44,187 nt of DNA from CAWEBF01 sp963807235. Its GTDB lineage: Bacteria; Acidobacteriota; Vicinamibacteria; Vicinamibacterales; UBA2999. The position numbers and the translations under genes are program-made. This document shows, in pieces, positions 7,029 to 15,258 of this stretch. Positions within the stretch are counted from its first letter, which is position 1. Every line of letters starts with the position of its first letter. Below the pieces are notes generated by a model. It worked only from the letters and a program-made list of their open reading frames with translations, was not told the origin of the DNA and ran no database searches. Where the stretch lies: positions 1 to 44,187 of the forward strand of contig CAWEBF010000013.1 of assembly GCA_963807235.1 (NCBI GenBank), read 5' to 3'.

Positions 7029-8822
7029 TCACTGCGTCGAGGTCGCCCTGGGCGCGGTCAGGCTCTTGAACACGGCCTCGATGAACATGTCGGTCGTCCA
7101 AGCTCCGCTGGTGGCGCCGAAACGCGGGTCGTAGTCGAGCGAGGGCCGCGCGGCCTTCACCTGCTCGAGATTCATGCCCTTCTTGATGAGCGCCTGCACG
7201 CGGTCCCGGATGATGGTGACCATGTCGCGGTACTCGACCAGGTCGAACTCGTCGGCGATGCGCCCATGGCCGGGCACGATCATCGTCCCGCCCTCTTCGT
7301 GGTGCTCGGGGATCGCGATGTCGAGCACCTGGTTCAGGCCGTTCAGCACGCCCTGCACGTTGCCGCCGCGCGCCAGGTCGATCACCGGGTAGCTGTCGGT
7401 GCGGAAGATGTCGCCGGTGGCCACCACGTCCGACTTGCGGAAGATCACGATGCTGTCGCCGTCGGTGTGGGCGGCTGGCACGTGCCGCATCGACACGGGC
7501 TCGCCGTTGAAGAAGAACTCGCGGTCCGCCTCGATATAGGTCTCCGTGGGCCACGCCGTGTTCTTCAGGTGGTTGATCCGCGGCAGCACGTTGTCGTGCG
7601 ACACGATCTTCACCGCGGCATTCGATCCGCCCGGCGTGTTGATGATGGTCCACGCGGCGGACGACCCCAGCGTCTCGGCGATCTTCTGGTTGCCGCCCAC
7701 GTGATCCGGGTCGGCGCTGGTGTTCATGATGATCCGCAGCGTCTTCCCGGCCGGCACCAGCTTGCGGACTTCGGCCAGCACCTGCTCACTCAGCGGACCC
7801 GATTTGGTGTCCACGAGGATGGCGCCCGACTCGCCCACCTGCAGCACGGAGTTGCCGCCGGCGCCGGCCAGCAGATACACGTTGCCCTGCACCGGCAACA
7901 GCTCGATCGTGCCCCGGTCCGGATTCCGCGCCTGGCTGGTGCGCGCCGCCGGCGTGGTGCTGGCGCCAAGGCCCGGCTGCTTCAGCTTCACCTGGTATTC
8001 CGGGTAGATCGTCTCCGCGCCGCCGTGCATGCCGGCCAGCGGCGTGCCGGTCTTCTTCGCGTAGTCCTCGAGGAACGGGTTCGCCCCCGGCAGATAGTGC
8101 GGCACGTCGCCCTTGGCGCGGCCGGAGATTTCCTCGACGTATTCACAGGGCCACGTCCAGTTGGCCACGTCCCGCTCCGACAGCTGGAAATCGGTGGTCC
8201 GGATCATGGGCTCGGCCAGATACACCGGGTCGGTGATGATCACGGTGTGCGTCAGGTAGCTGCCGTGGCGCGCGAACCGCTCGAAGAGCGTCGTCTGGTC
8301 GCTTTCCGGAACGCCGTTGCGGCGCAGCCAACCCTGCTTCAGGTGCGTGGTCTCAACCGTCAGCACCCCGCCTTCCCACTTGCCGGTGGAAAAGCCCATG
8401 AAGGTATGCGGCGCGTACGGCGACGGATGTGGCCGGCCGTCGAGCCAGATCGTGCGCGTCTGCTCGTAGGTGCTGACGTAGTTCTTGATGGCCACCACCC
8501 GCTGCGTCTTGGGATCCTTTTCCTCCCAGATCCGCAGGTTCAGCGGCCCGTGGTAGATGTAGGGCGCCACGTGCACGCGGCACTGGTGCTCCTGCAGCGT
8601 CAACCGCGACGCGTCCCAGCTTTCGGCAAACAGGCGCGCGGCGTCGTTGATCGGCAAGCCGGTGTAGTCGCCCAGGTCCGGACCGGGGCCGCGGTCCATG
8701 TCATCTTCGTGCTGCCGCATCGGCAGCCAGTTGCCGCTCAGCGGCGACTGGGCCAACGCGGCCACGTCCGCCAGCATCACAGCGGCAAAACCCCCGGCGA
8801 CGATCAGATTACGAACGCTCAT
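7029..8822 (-). CDS. Exported MBL-fold hydrolase with N-terminal accessory domain and altered metal motif
   Basis: A 597-residue protein with signal peptide MSVRNLIVAGGFAAVMLADV, cleaved near AALAQ. Residues about 30-260 form an accessory domain common in Acidobacteriota exported proteins (GKWEGGVLTVETTHL, then GSYLTHTVIITDP); the lipoprotein at 33535-34332 has a related segment. Residues about 305-590 are metallo-beta-lactamase fold. The usual HxHxDH loop reads NTSADPDHVGG (367-377), so the first two His are Ser/Ala-region residues and only Asp-His remain. AHTDGDS (451-457), GDIF (470-473) and PGHG (517-520) are kept. Substrate is unknown, and a single-metal enzyme or non-hydrolytic role is possible. 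The start at 8822 is chosen for the signal peptide. Confidence 0.8.
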   Translation of the reverse strand: MSVRNLIVAGGFAAVMLADVAALAQSPLSGNWLPMRQHEDDMDRGPGPDLGDYTGLPINDAARLFAESWDASRLTLQEHQCRVHVAPYIYHGPLNLRIWEEKDPKTQRVVAIKNYVSTYEQTRTIWLDGRPHPSPYAPHTFMGFSTGKWEGGVLTVETTHLKQGWLRRNGVPESDQTTLFERFARHGSYLTHTVIITDPVYLAEPMIRTTDFQLSERDVANWTWPCEYVEEISGRAKGDVPHYLPGANPFLEDYAKKTGTPLAGMHGGAETIYPEYQVKLKQPGLGASTTPAARTSQARNPDRGTIELLPVQGNVYLLAGAGGNSVLQVGESGAILVDTKSGPLSEQVLAEVRKLVPAGKTLRIIMNTSADPDHVGGNQKIAETLGSSAAWTIINTPGGSNAAVKIVSHDNVLPRINHLKNTAWPTETYIEADREFFFNGEPVSMRHVPAAHTDGDSIVIFRKSDVVATGDIFRTDSYPVIDLARGGNVQGVLNGLNQVLDIAIPEHHEEGGTMIVPGHGRIADEFDLVEYRDMVTIIRDRVQALIKKGMNLEQVKAARPSLDYDPRFGATSGAWTTDMFIEAVFKSLTAPRATSTQ

Positions 8823-8870
8823 TGACACCTGCCTCGTGGGCTGCTGCAAGACTCTTCCAGCCCTTGAAAT

Positions 8871-8947
8871 TCACAAGTCACAATTGACAAGTCACAAACT
8901 ACAAGCTCTCAGCGGTTTGTGCATTGTGAATTGTGCATTGTGAATTG
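8871..8947. repeat. Inverted pair of five-unit heptamer arrays
   Basis: Positions 8871-8905 are five CA-rich heptamers (TCACAAG, TCACAAT, TGACAAG types). Positions 8913-8947 are five GT-rich heptamers (CGGTTTG, then alternating TGCATTG and TGAATTG). A 7-base spacer separates them, so the whole element is 77 bp, or 11 heptads, with inverted symmetry. It occupies the divergent region between the MBL gene (start 8822) and the DUF3566-like gene (start 9013). On each side the GT-rich strand is the sense strand of the adjacent gene. Two related arrays lie at 17327-17361 and 28678-28712. Confidence 0.8.
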
Positions 8948-9012
8948 CCAAAGTGCTACCCTGTGCGGGTTTTCGTGCGGTTTCACGCCAACCTTTGAAC
9001 AGAGGAGAACTC

Positions 9013-9300
9013 ATGACCATCAAACGCGTCGGACCCCTCTCGTGCGCGAAGATCGCCGCGGCGCTCTACGCCGTGATGGGTCTGGTCGGAGGCATCTTTC
9101 TCTCGCTGGCGGCCATGGCCGGCGCCTTTGCCGGCGACGACGGACCGGGCGGCATTATGGGCGCCATGTTCGGTGTCGGTGCCATTGTGATCCTGCCGAT
9201 CTTCTATGCCTGTCTCGGCTTCGTGGCCACGCTCATCCTCGCAAGCATCTACAACGCGCTGGCCGCGGCCGTCGGCGGCATCGAAGTGGACATCCAGTAG
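9013..9300 (+). CDS. Small membrane protein, DUF3566-like
   Basis: A 95-residue protein preceded by a good ribosome binding site (GAGGAG, 7 bases before the ATG). Two hydrophobic spans are clear, about residues 13-38 and 52-85, with a short glycine/aspartate loop (AGDDGPGGIMG) between. The C-terminus LASIYNALAAAVGGIEVDIQ matches the conserved YNxxAxxxGGIEVEL ending of a widespread family of small membrane proteins resembling DUF3566. Function is unknown. It is transcribed away from the MBL gene, with the heptamer arrays in its leader, and is convergent with ligI (3 bp between the stops). Confidence 0.75.
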   Translation: MTIKRVGPLSCAKIAAALYAVMGLVGGIFLSLAAMAGAFAGDDGPGGIMGAMFGVGAIVILPIFYACLGFVATLILASIYNALAAAVGGIEVDIQ

Positions 9301-9303
9301 GGG

Positions 9304-10209
9304 TCACGCCCAGTACAAGCGCGTTGGATTGTCCACCAGCAGCCGGCGCTGTAGATCCGGCGAGACGGCGATGTGCGGGATGTAGTTCACCAGCAGCCCG
9401 TCGTCGGGCATGTGGTTCTTCAGGTTGGGGTGCGGCCAGTCCGTGCCCCACAGCACGCGGTCAGGGAAGATCTCCACGAGGCGCCGCGCAAACGGGACGA
9501 CATCTCGATACGGGTGCCGCTCGCCGTCGAGCGCCGCCGGACCCGTGATCGACAGACGCTCCGGGCAGCTGACCTTGGACCAGATGTTTTCGTGCTCGCT
9601 CATCAGTTGCACGAACAGCTCGAACTCGGGACCGTCGATCGGCTTGCTGACGTCGGGTCGGCCCATGTGATCGACCACCACAGTGGTCGGAAGCGACGTG
9701 AAGAAGTCCCACAGCTCGGGCAGATCCGCCGCCTCGAAATACACGACCACGTGCCAACCGAGCGGCGCGATCCGATCCGCAATCTCGGCCAGCACCTGGC
9801 GCGGCGTGAAGTCCACGAGACGCTTGACGAAATTGAACCGCGTGCCGCGGACGCCGGCCTGATGCATCGCCTGCAGTTCGGCATCGGTCACGCGGCTGTC
9901 CACGGTGGCCACACCCCGCGCGCGGCCGTTGGAGGCAATCAGCGCGTCCAGCATCGCCCGGTTGTCGGTGCCATGGCAGGTGGCCTGCACGATGACGTTC
10001 TTGTCGAAGCCCAATCGGTCGCGCAGCGCGAACAGCAGGTCCTTGCCCGCGTCGCACGGGGTGTACTTGCGTTCGGGGGCGTAGGGAAACTGCGCGCCCG
10101 GGCCGAACACGTGGCAGTGCGCGTCCACGGCGCCCGGAGGCACCATGAACGTCGGAACGGACGGGTTGGGATGAAAAGGCAGCCAGCCCGGGGTGACCTG
10201 AAACTCCAT
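9304..10209 (-). CDS. ligI: LigI-like amidohydrolase (2-pyrone-4,6-dicarboxylate lactonase family)
   Basis: A 301-residue TIM-barrel amidohydrolase of COG3618. It follows LigI of Sphingobium closely: PPGAVDAHCHVFGPGAQFPY (His-x-His, about 24-43), LRDRLGFDKNVIVQATCHGTDN, RGTRFNFVKRLVDFTP, VVVDHMGRPDV, and the catalytic-Asp segment LWGTDWPHPNLKNHMPDDG near residue 256. LigI hydrolyses 2-pyrone-4,6-dicarboxylate to oxalomesaconate/4-carboxy-2-hydroxymuconate in the protocatechuate 4,5-cleavage pathway of lignin aromatics. No other lig gene is in the window, so a related lactone is possible. It is cytoplasmic, with no signal peptide. The start at 10209 is the only ATG that keeps the conserved N-terminus. 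Confidence 0.82.
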   Translation of the reverse strand: MEFQVTPGWLPFHPNPSVPTFMVPPGAVDAHCHVFGPGAQFPYAPERKYTPCDAGKDLLFALRDRLGFDKNVIVQATCHGTDNRAMLDALIASNGRARGVATVDSRVTDAELQAMHQAGVRGTRFNFVKRLVDFTPRQVLAEIADRIAPLGWHVVVYFEAADLPELWDFFTSLPTTVVVDHMGRPDVSKPIDGPEFELFVQLMSEHENIWSKVSCPERLSITGPAALDGERHPYRDVVPFARRLVEIFPDRVLWGTDWPHPNLKNHMPDDGLLVNYIPHIAVSPDLQRRLLVDNPTRLYWA

Positions 10210-10332
10210 GTGGCTCTATCGTACCCGACGGAGAAACTGCGATCCCGTCGGGGCTTCTCCGGACTCGCGGCGTGTTGGTGCGTTGTTTGTGCGGGACACG
10301 CTGTCGGCAGGCATTTGGCAACGAGGCGTAAA

Positions 10333-10899
10333 ATGAGCCTCGTGCCTCCCGGCGTGAAGCTCACCTACGACGACTTCGTGCACTTCCCGGATGACGGGAA
10401 ACGTCACGAGTTGATCGACGGAGAGCATTACGTGACGCCGTCACCGAACCAAAAGCATCAGCAGATCGTGACGACGTTGGTCGGCCTTCTATGGGGACAC
10501 CTCGAACTCACTCGATTCGGCAAGGTCTTCGTCGCGCCCTTCGACGTGCTGTTCTCGGACTTCGACGTGCTCGAGCCCGATCTCCTGTACATCAGTGAGT
10601 CTCGACTGGATCAGGTGCTGACCGACAAGAATGTGCGAGGAGCCCCCGATCTGGTCGTAGAGGTCGGCTCACCCAGCACGCGGCGACGGGACGAGAAGCT
10701 GAAATATCAAGTCTACGAGCGCTTCGGCGTCGCCGAGTACCGGGTGGTGGACCCGGATCTCGATGTGGTCAAGGTGCACTCCCTGGTTGACGGCCGCTAC
10801 GTGAAGGCACGGGAGCTGTCGCTCGACAACGGAGACGTGCTCACCACGCCTCTTCTCCCCGGCCTCGAGATTCCACTCAGGCGCCTGTTCTCCGACTAG
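10333..10899 (+). CDS. Uma2-family restriction endonuclease-like protein (copy 1)
   Basis: A 188-residue Uma2 (DUF820) protein, a PD-(D/E)xK nuclease-like fold. Visible landmarks: KLTYDDFVHFPDDGKRHELI with Glu of ELIDGEHYVTPSPN near 28, then FDVLEPDLLYIS (Asp about 82), and the APDLVVEVGSPSTRRRDEKLK catalytic strand (E-x-K-like, about 104-124). The C-terminus LTTPLLPGLEIPLRRLF is typical. The family is greatly expanded in cyanobacteria and Acidobacteriota, often as solitary genes; its physiological role is unclear. A paralog at 39495-40068 shares nearly the same N-terminal half. It is transcribed divergently from ligI. Confidence 0.85.
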   Translation: MSLVPPGVKLTYDDFVHFPDDGKRHELIDGEHYVTPSPNQKHQQIVTTLVGLLWGHLELTRFGKVFVAPFDVLFSDFDVLEPDLLYISESRLDQVLTDKNVRGAPDLVVEVGSPSTRRRDEKLKYQVYERFGVAEYRVVDPDLDVVKVHSLVDGRYVKARELSLDNGDVLTTPLLPGLEIPLRRLFSD

Positions 10900-10905
10900 C
10901 GGGGT

Positions 10906-10935
10906 CCCCAACGCGTGTTTCTCAACGCGTTGGGG
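10906..10935. terminator. Probable bidirectional terminator hairpin
   Basis: CCCCAACGCG and CGCGTTGGGG form a perfect 10-bp stem around a 10-base loop, exactly between the convergent Uma2 and MBL genes. There is no long T-tract on either side, so termination would be weak or Rho-assisted. Confidence 0.6.
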
Positions 10936-10940
10936 TGCTA

Positions 10941-12401
10941 TTAGCTGGCCGGAACCGGGGCCGACGCCTCCTTCACGAACTGCGCGTAGGGCGCCATCAT
11001 CCCGTGCAGCGGCACCACGCGGTCGATGGCCAGCTTGTGCTTCTTCAGCTCCTCGAGGAGCCCGCCCGCATACATCTGGACGGCGCCGCCCGGGGTATAG
11101 AGGTCCACTTCCACGAGCAGCTTTTCCTTCGGGAAGTGCGCCACGAGCATCGACTGCGAGTGCGCGCCCGACACGCCGATCAGGTTGACCGTCATCGTCG
11201 GATCCGTCAGCGACAGCATGCCATCGACGCCCTGCACCGTCGCAGGCTTGGCGGCCTTCGACAACGCGTCGGGCTGAAGCGTGTGGGCGCGCTTGGCCAT
11301 CTCCTGGAAGAACGCCACGTTGCCCTGATGCGTGATGACGGTCAGCCCCTCGGAGATCGCCGCGCGTACGCCGCCTGAGTGATCGAAGTGATGGTGGCTG
11401 TTCACCACCTGCGTGAGCGGCTTGCCCGGCACCAGCTCGCGTGCCTTGGCAATCACCGCGAGTGCGCGCGCCTCGTTGAGCGGCGCCTCGATGAGCGTCA
11501 GATGATCGGCGAACTCCACCAGCACGCTGTGGTGGGAGCCGCCCGCCAGCCACCAGATGCCTTTGGCCAACGGCTCGGCCGTCACCATCGGCGCGGGCGG
11601 CGGGCCCGTGGGCGCGGTGGCGGCCGCTTCCGGGGCGGCCAGATCGGAGGCCTCGGTATCGACCTCCTGCTTCGTGAGCGTGATCTCCTGGGTCGTGAAA
11701 TCGTCGGTGGCGGTCGTCAGCTTCGCGGGCAGCTGCAGCCCGCCCACCTCCTGGTAATCGTCGAAGGCCGTGCCGATGGTCACGTCGCCCAGGTTCACGT
11801 TGTAGGTGCGCGTGGTCACCTTGCTCGGCCGCTTCGTCGCGATGTCGATCGCCAGCGTGAACAACTGGCCGCCGGGGGTCGCCACGTCCACCGTGGACTG
11901 CCCGCCTTCGGTCCGCGGGTTCGACAGCTTCGCCATCGGGTCGAGCGCCGCACGCACGGCCGTCACCGGATGGTGCAGCAGCTCCGCGCGGCGATCGGCG
12001 GCCGCGGGCTCGGGCGCGCGCGTGGCGGTGCCGTTGGGCGCCACGTTGTAGCCCACCGCGCCGTCGATGCCCGCGACCTGCTTCTGGGGCGCGGGGCCCT
12101 GGAAGTAGGTGAAGTTCGGGCTGCGCGTCAGCTCCGTGCGGGCGCGGCCCCCGGCAACGTCCACGGTGCGTTTGAACGCGCTGACCGTGAATGTCTGACC
12201 CGACGCACCGGGCACGAGATCCTGCCCCAGGTTGTACTGCGTGCCGGTGCCTTCGAGCACCAGCGTCTTGACGGCCGACACACGCTCGGCCCCGCCCAGG
12301 GCGGCCGCGGCATCGTTCACGATCTGCTGTTCGGGTGTTGCGCGCGTGCAGGCGACCGTCAGGGCCACTGCGACAAGAGACGAACACACCTTACGAGTCA
12401 T
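10941..12401 (-). CDS. Lipoprotein MBL-fold hydrolase
   Basis: A 486-residue predicted lipoprotein. The signal is MTRKVCSSLVAVALTVAC with lipobox LTVAC (Cys18). Residues about 25-265 form a beta-rich outer-membrane-lipoprotein-sorting-like domain (EGTGTQYNLGQDLVPG, then TYNVNLGDVTIGTAFDDYQE). Residues about 270-480 are metallo-beta-lactamase fold with an intact HHHFDHSGG motif (336-344). GAHSQSMLV (412-420) and PLHG (464-467) are plausible later metal ligands, but the usual GDxY Asp appears as VEVDLY. So unlike the gene at 7029-8822, its main metal loop is complete. Substrate unknown. It starts 45 bp after the dapE stop in the same direction and could be read through from the lysine operon. 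Confidence 0.8.
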   Translation of the reverse strand: MTRKVCSSLVAVALTVACTRATPEQQIVNDAAAALGGAERVSAVKTLVLEGTGTQYNLGQDLVPGASGQTFTVSAFKRTVDVAGGRARTELTRSPNFTYFQGPAPQKQVAGIDGAVGYNVAPNGTATRAPEPAAADRRAELLHHPVTAVRAALDPMAKLSNPRTEGGQSTVDVATPGGQLFTLAIDIATKRPSKVTTRTYNVNLGDVTIGTAFDDYQEVGGLQLPAKLTTATDDFTTQEITLTKQEVDTEASDLAAPEAAATAPTGPPPAPMVTAEPLAKGIWWLAGGSHHSVLVEFADHLTLIEAPLNEARALAVIAKARELVPGKPLTQVVNSHHHFDHSGGVRAAISEGLTVITHQGNVAFFQEMAKRAHTLQPDALSKAAKPATVQGVDGMLSLTDPTMTVNLIGVSGAHSQSMLVAHFPKEKLLVEVDLYTPGGAVQMYAGGLLEELKKHKLAIDRVVPLHGMMAPYAQFVKEASAPVPAS

Positions 12402-12446
12402 GGATGGCTCCTTGTTGGGCGTGGATGCGCCGAGTATACCTTCGGG

Positions 12447-13475
12447 TCACTCCTCCAAGGCCAACAGGCGCGTGACCAGCGCTTCGTAGATGTCCACGGC
12501 GTGGCGCAGCTCGTCGATTGACACGTGCTCGTGATCGGTGTGGGCCACGTGGATGGAGCCTGGTCCGATGAGGAGCGGGCGGCCCCAGTTCGTGAGCAGC
12601 GGCACGTCGGTCGTGTAGGGGAAGACGGCGGTCTCGAACCCCGGCACGCGGTGCATCCGAATGGCGGGGATGTCGAGCACGTGCTCGATGGCCACGAGCC
12701 CCTCGACCACGTTGAGCGCCTGGCGCACGGGCGCCGCGTCGCCCACGATGCGGAACATCAGCTCGGCCGTGGCGTGGGGCGACACGACGTTCGGCGCCAC
12801 GCCGCCGTCGATGAGGCCCACGGTGTAGTGCGTGCGCCCGAGCTCGACGTCTTCCGGCAACTCCACGCCGCGCACCACCATCAGCGCGTCCAGCAGCTTG
12901 TCGATCGCCGATACACCGAGCTCGGGAAAGGACGAATGCGCCGCGCGCCCCGACGCCACGAGTCGAAGACGCAGGATCCCGCGCGTCGCGATGCCGAGCC
13001 TGTTGTCGGTCGGCTCGCCGTTGATCAGGTAGCGGACTCCGGCGGGGGCGCGCTCGTTCGCCACGCGGGCGCCGTCGCTGCCCCGCTCCTCCCCGACGAC
13101 GAACAACAGGCCGACACGCGTTTCGCCCCGCTGCCGCAGCCGCTCCGCCGCGGCCACCTGCGCGGCCAGGATGCCCTTGGCGTCGCACACGCCGCGGCCG
13201 ATGAGCACGCCGGCTTCGACACGGCTCTCGTAGAACGGCGGCACGCAGTCGTAGTGCGTAGAGAGCACGACCCGCGGTTCGTCGCCCATGGTGGCGAACA
13301 CGTTGAACCGGTCGGTGCTGACCTTCTGGAGCGACACGCGGTAGCCGCGCGCCTGGAGCAGCCGGCTCAGGAGTCGGCCCGCCGCAGCTTCTTGTCCGGT
13401 GGTGGAGTCGAGATCGACCAGGGCGCGCGTCAGCGCAACGACATCGACCAGGTCGATCTCGGGCCGGCTCGGCGT
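12447..13475 (-). CDS. dapE: M20 succinyl-diaminopimelate desuccinylase, DapE-like
   Basis: M20 zinc peptidase-family protein that would remove succinate from N-succinyl-LL-diaminopimelate. Metal ligands are visible: His in VVLSTHYDCVPP, Asp in GRGVCDAKGILA, Glu-Glu in VVGEERGSDGAR, Glu in INGEPTDN and His in HVAHTDHEHVS. The dimerisation domain lies between them (ASGRAAHSSFPELG onward). The first ATG/GTG in frame (GTG 13337) is too late. Coding continues upstream as VALTRALVDLDSTTGQEA, a conserved M20 N-terminus, back to the dapD stop at 13482. In that short space only CTG codons, or an ACG at 13475 where the ATG would be expected, are available. The call rests on position right after dapD; ArgE/LysK relatives look similar. 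Confidence 0.75.
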   Translation of the reverse strand, partial: TPSRPEIDLVDVVALTRALVDLDSTTGQEAAAGRLLSRLLQARGYRVSLQKVSTDRFNVFATMGDEPRVVLSTHYDCVPPFYESRVEAGVLIGRGVCDAKGILAAQVAAAERLRQRGETRVGLLFVVGEERGSDGARVANERAPAGVRYLINGEPTDNRLGIATRGILRLRLVASGRAAHSSFPELGVSAIDKLLDALMVVRGVELPEDVELGRTHYTVGLIDGGVAPNVVSPHATAELMFRIVGDAAPVRQALNVVEGLVAIEHVLDIPAIRMHRVPGFETAVFPYTTDVPLLTNWGRPLLIGPGSIHVAHTDHEHVSIDELRHAVDIYEALVTRLLALEE

Positions 13476-13481
13476 CCGCTG

Positions 13482-14331
13482 CTACCGGATCCATCGCTCG
13501 AGCTCGGTGCGGGCGTCGGTCTTCTCGTCGCGATACTTGACGATGACCGGCGTGGCGAGCGAGAGTCCCCATTCCTTGCCGGCGCCGACGGTCACGGCAC
13601 GCGCACCGGGCACCACGACCGCGCCTTCGGGCACGACCAGCGGCTGCCCGGGTTCCGGCTTGATGATGCGCTCGTTCGGCAGATCGTAGACGGGCGTGGA
13701 GCCCGTGATGATCGTCCCGGACGCCAGCACGGCGCGCCTCTTGATGATCGCGCCTTCGTAGACGCCGCAGTTGCCGCCCACCAGCACGTCGTCTTCGACG
13801 ATCACCGGCATGGCGCCCACCGGCTCGATCACGCCGCCGATCTGCGCGGCAGCGCTCAGGTGCACGCGCTGGCCGATCTGCGCGCACGAGCCGACGAGCG
13901 CGTGGGAGTCCACCAGCGTGCCGTCGCCCACGTAGGCGCCGATGTTGATGTACATCGGCGCCATGCAGATGACGCCCTTGCCGATGTACGCGCCGTCCCG
14001 GATCGACGAGCCCGCCGGGCACGACACGCACGCCGTTGGCGACCGACAGATCGCTTCAGCGGCAGCGTGTCCTTGTCGAAGAAGGGCCAGCGGCCCTTGC
14101 CGATGCCCATGTCCACCACGTCGCCGCACCGGAACCCGACGCAGGATGCCCTGCTTCACCCACACGTTGACGCGCCAGCCCGGTGGGCGACGCGGGTCGG
14201 GCTCGGCGGCACGGACGCGCCCGGCCGCCAGCTCCGCGCGGAGACGCGCGAACGTCTCGCGGGCCTGGTCTTTCGGTGCGGCGGTGCCCTGTTCGGCGAG
14301 CGCGGTGATCTGCTGCTGCGAGATCGGTCAT
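13482..14331 (-). CDS. dapD: Tetrahydrodipicolinate N-succinyltransferase (frameshifts in the 5' third as read)
   Basis: DapD transfers succinyl from succinyl-CoA to tetrahydrodipicolinate in the succinylase branch of DAP synthesis. The hexapeptide-repeat left-handed helix is clear from SSIRDGAYIGKGVICMAPMY through GTLVDSHALVGSCAQIGQRV to GASTIITGSTPVYDL-type sequence. The C-terminus is VPGARAVTVGAGKEWGLSLA and LATPVIVKYRD. The N-terminal part is readable only with single-base changes near 14319, 14138, 14050 and 14010, giving QQQITALAEQGTAAPKD, GWRVNVWVKQGIL, GDVVDMGIGKGRWPFFDKD and SVANGVRVVPGG. The ATG at 14331 overlaps the dapA TGA (ATGA). Conserved sequence across four shifts strongly suggests consensus errors; a true mutant would block this branch. 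Confidence 0.85.
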
Positions 14332-15230
14332 GACGCGCGCGCGGCCGCACCCAGAAGGCGCAGCTGCTGCAGCACGGCCATCACCTTTTCGCGCGCCGCG
14401 GGACTCGGGGAGACCAGCGGGAGCCGGTACACCTCGTCGATGAGCCCCATCGCCGCCATCGCCGCCTTGCACGGGATCGGATTCGACTCGACGAAGTTGA
14501 CCTGGATGAGCGGCAGCAGCCAGTGGTGCAGCTTGCGCGCGCCGGCGTAGTCGCCCTTTTCGCACATCTCGACGATCTGCGCCATCTCGGCGGGCGCTTC
14601 GTTCGAGGCCACCGAGACGACGCCGGCCCCGCCCACCGCCATGGCCGCCACGGCCACCGGATCGTCCCCGCTCAGCACGAGGAAGCCCTCGCGGGTCGCG
14701 GAGATCAGCTCGGACATCTGGACGAGGTCGCCCGGCGCCTTGATGCCGACGATGTTGGGGATCTCGGAGAGCCGCACCGTGGTGGGGACGTCCATGTTGA
14801 TCGACGTCCGCGACGGCACGTTGTAGAGCACGATCGGCAACGAGGCGCCCTGCGCGATGGCCTTGAAGTGCTGATACAGCCCTTCAGGGGTCGGCTTGTT
14901 GTAGTAGGGCGTCACCGACAACAGGCCGTCGGCCCCGGCCTTGGCCATGTCGCGCGCGAGCTCTACCGTGGCGCGGGTGTCGTAGCCGCCCGCACCGGCC
15001 AGCACGGGCACCTGCCGGTTCGTCTCCTCGACCACCAGCTCCACGATGCGGACCTTTTCCTTGTGGCTCAGCGTGGGAGCCTCGCCCGTCGTCCCGCAGG
15101 GAGACAGGAAGTGGACACCCGCGTCGATCTGCCGCCGTGCCAGGCGCTTGACCGCGGCCTCGTCAACGGACCCGTCCTTCTTGAAGGGGGTGATGAGAGC
15201 CGTGCCGACGCCGGAAAACGGAGTGCGCAT
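14328..15230 (-). CDS. dapA: 4-hydroxy-tetrahydrodipicolinate synthase
   Basis: A 300-residue DapA, normal length. It condenses pyruvate with aspartate semialdehyde, the first committed DAP step. Signatures: GTALITPFKKDGSVD at the N-terminus, SPCGTTGEAPTLSHKEK (GTTGE, about 44-48), the catalytic Tyr in VTPYYNKPTPEGLYQHF, Arg in YNVPSRTSINMD and the Schiff-base Lys in NIVGIKAPGDL (family usually IKEA). It begins 28 bp after dapB and overlaps dapD by four bases (ATGA). The Lys context (KAPGD) departs from the most common form but keeps the Lys. Confidence 0.96.
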   Translation of the reverse strand: MRTPFSGVGTALITPFKKDGSVDEAAVKRLARRQIDAGVHFLSPCGTTGEAPTLSHKEKVRIVELVVEETNRQVPVLAGAGGYDTRATVELARDMAKAGADGLLSVTPYYNKPTPEGLYQHFKAIAQGASLPIVLYNVPSRTSINMDVPTTVRLSEIPNIVGIKAPGDLVQMSELISATREGFLVLSGDDPVAVAAMAVGGAGVVSVASNEAPAEMAQIVEMCEKGDYAGARKLHHWLLPLIQVNFVESNPIPCKAAMAAMGLIDEVYRLPLVSPSPAAREKVMAVLQQLRLLGAAARAS

Positions 15231-15258
15231 GGTCGAAACTCCTGTACGCGAGCGAACG

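Noticed and set aside
7266..8825. Long plus-strand frame opposite the MBL gene
   Set aside because: GC-rich shadow of a gene with clear signal peptide and MBL motifs on the other strand.
12391..14031. 546-residue minus-strand frame across dapE and dapD
   Set aside because: Arg-rich alternative frame; the true dapE and dapD motifs are in the other frames.
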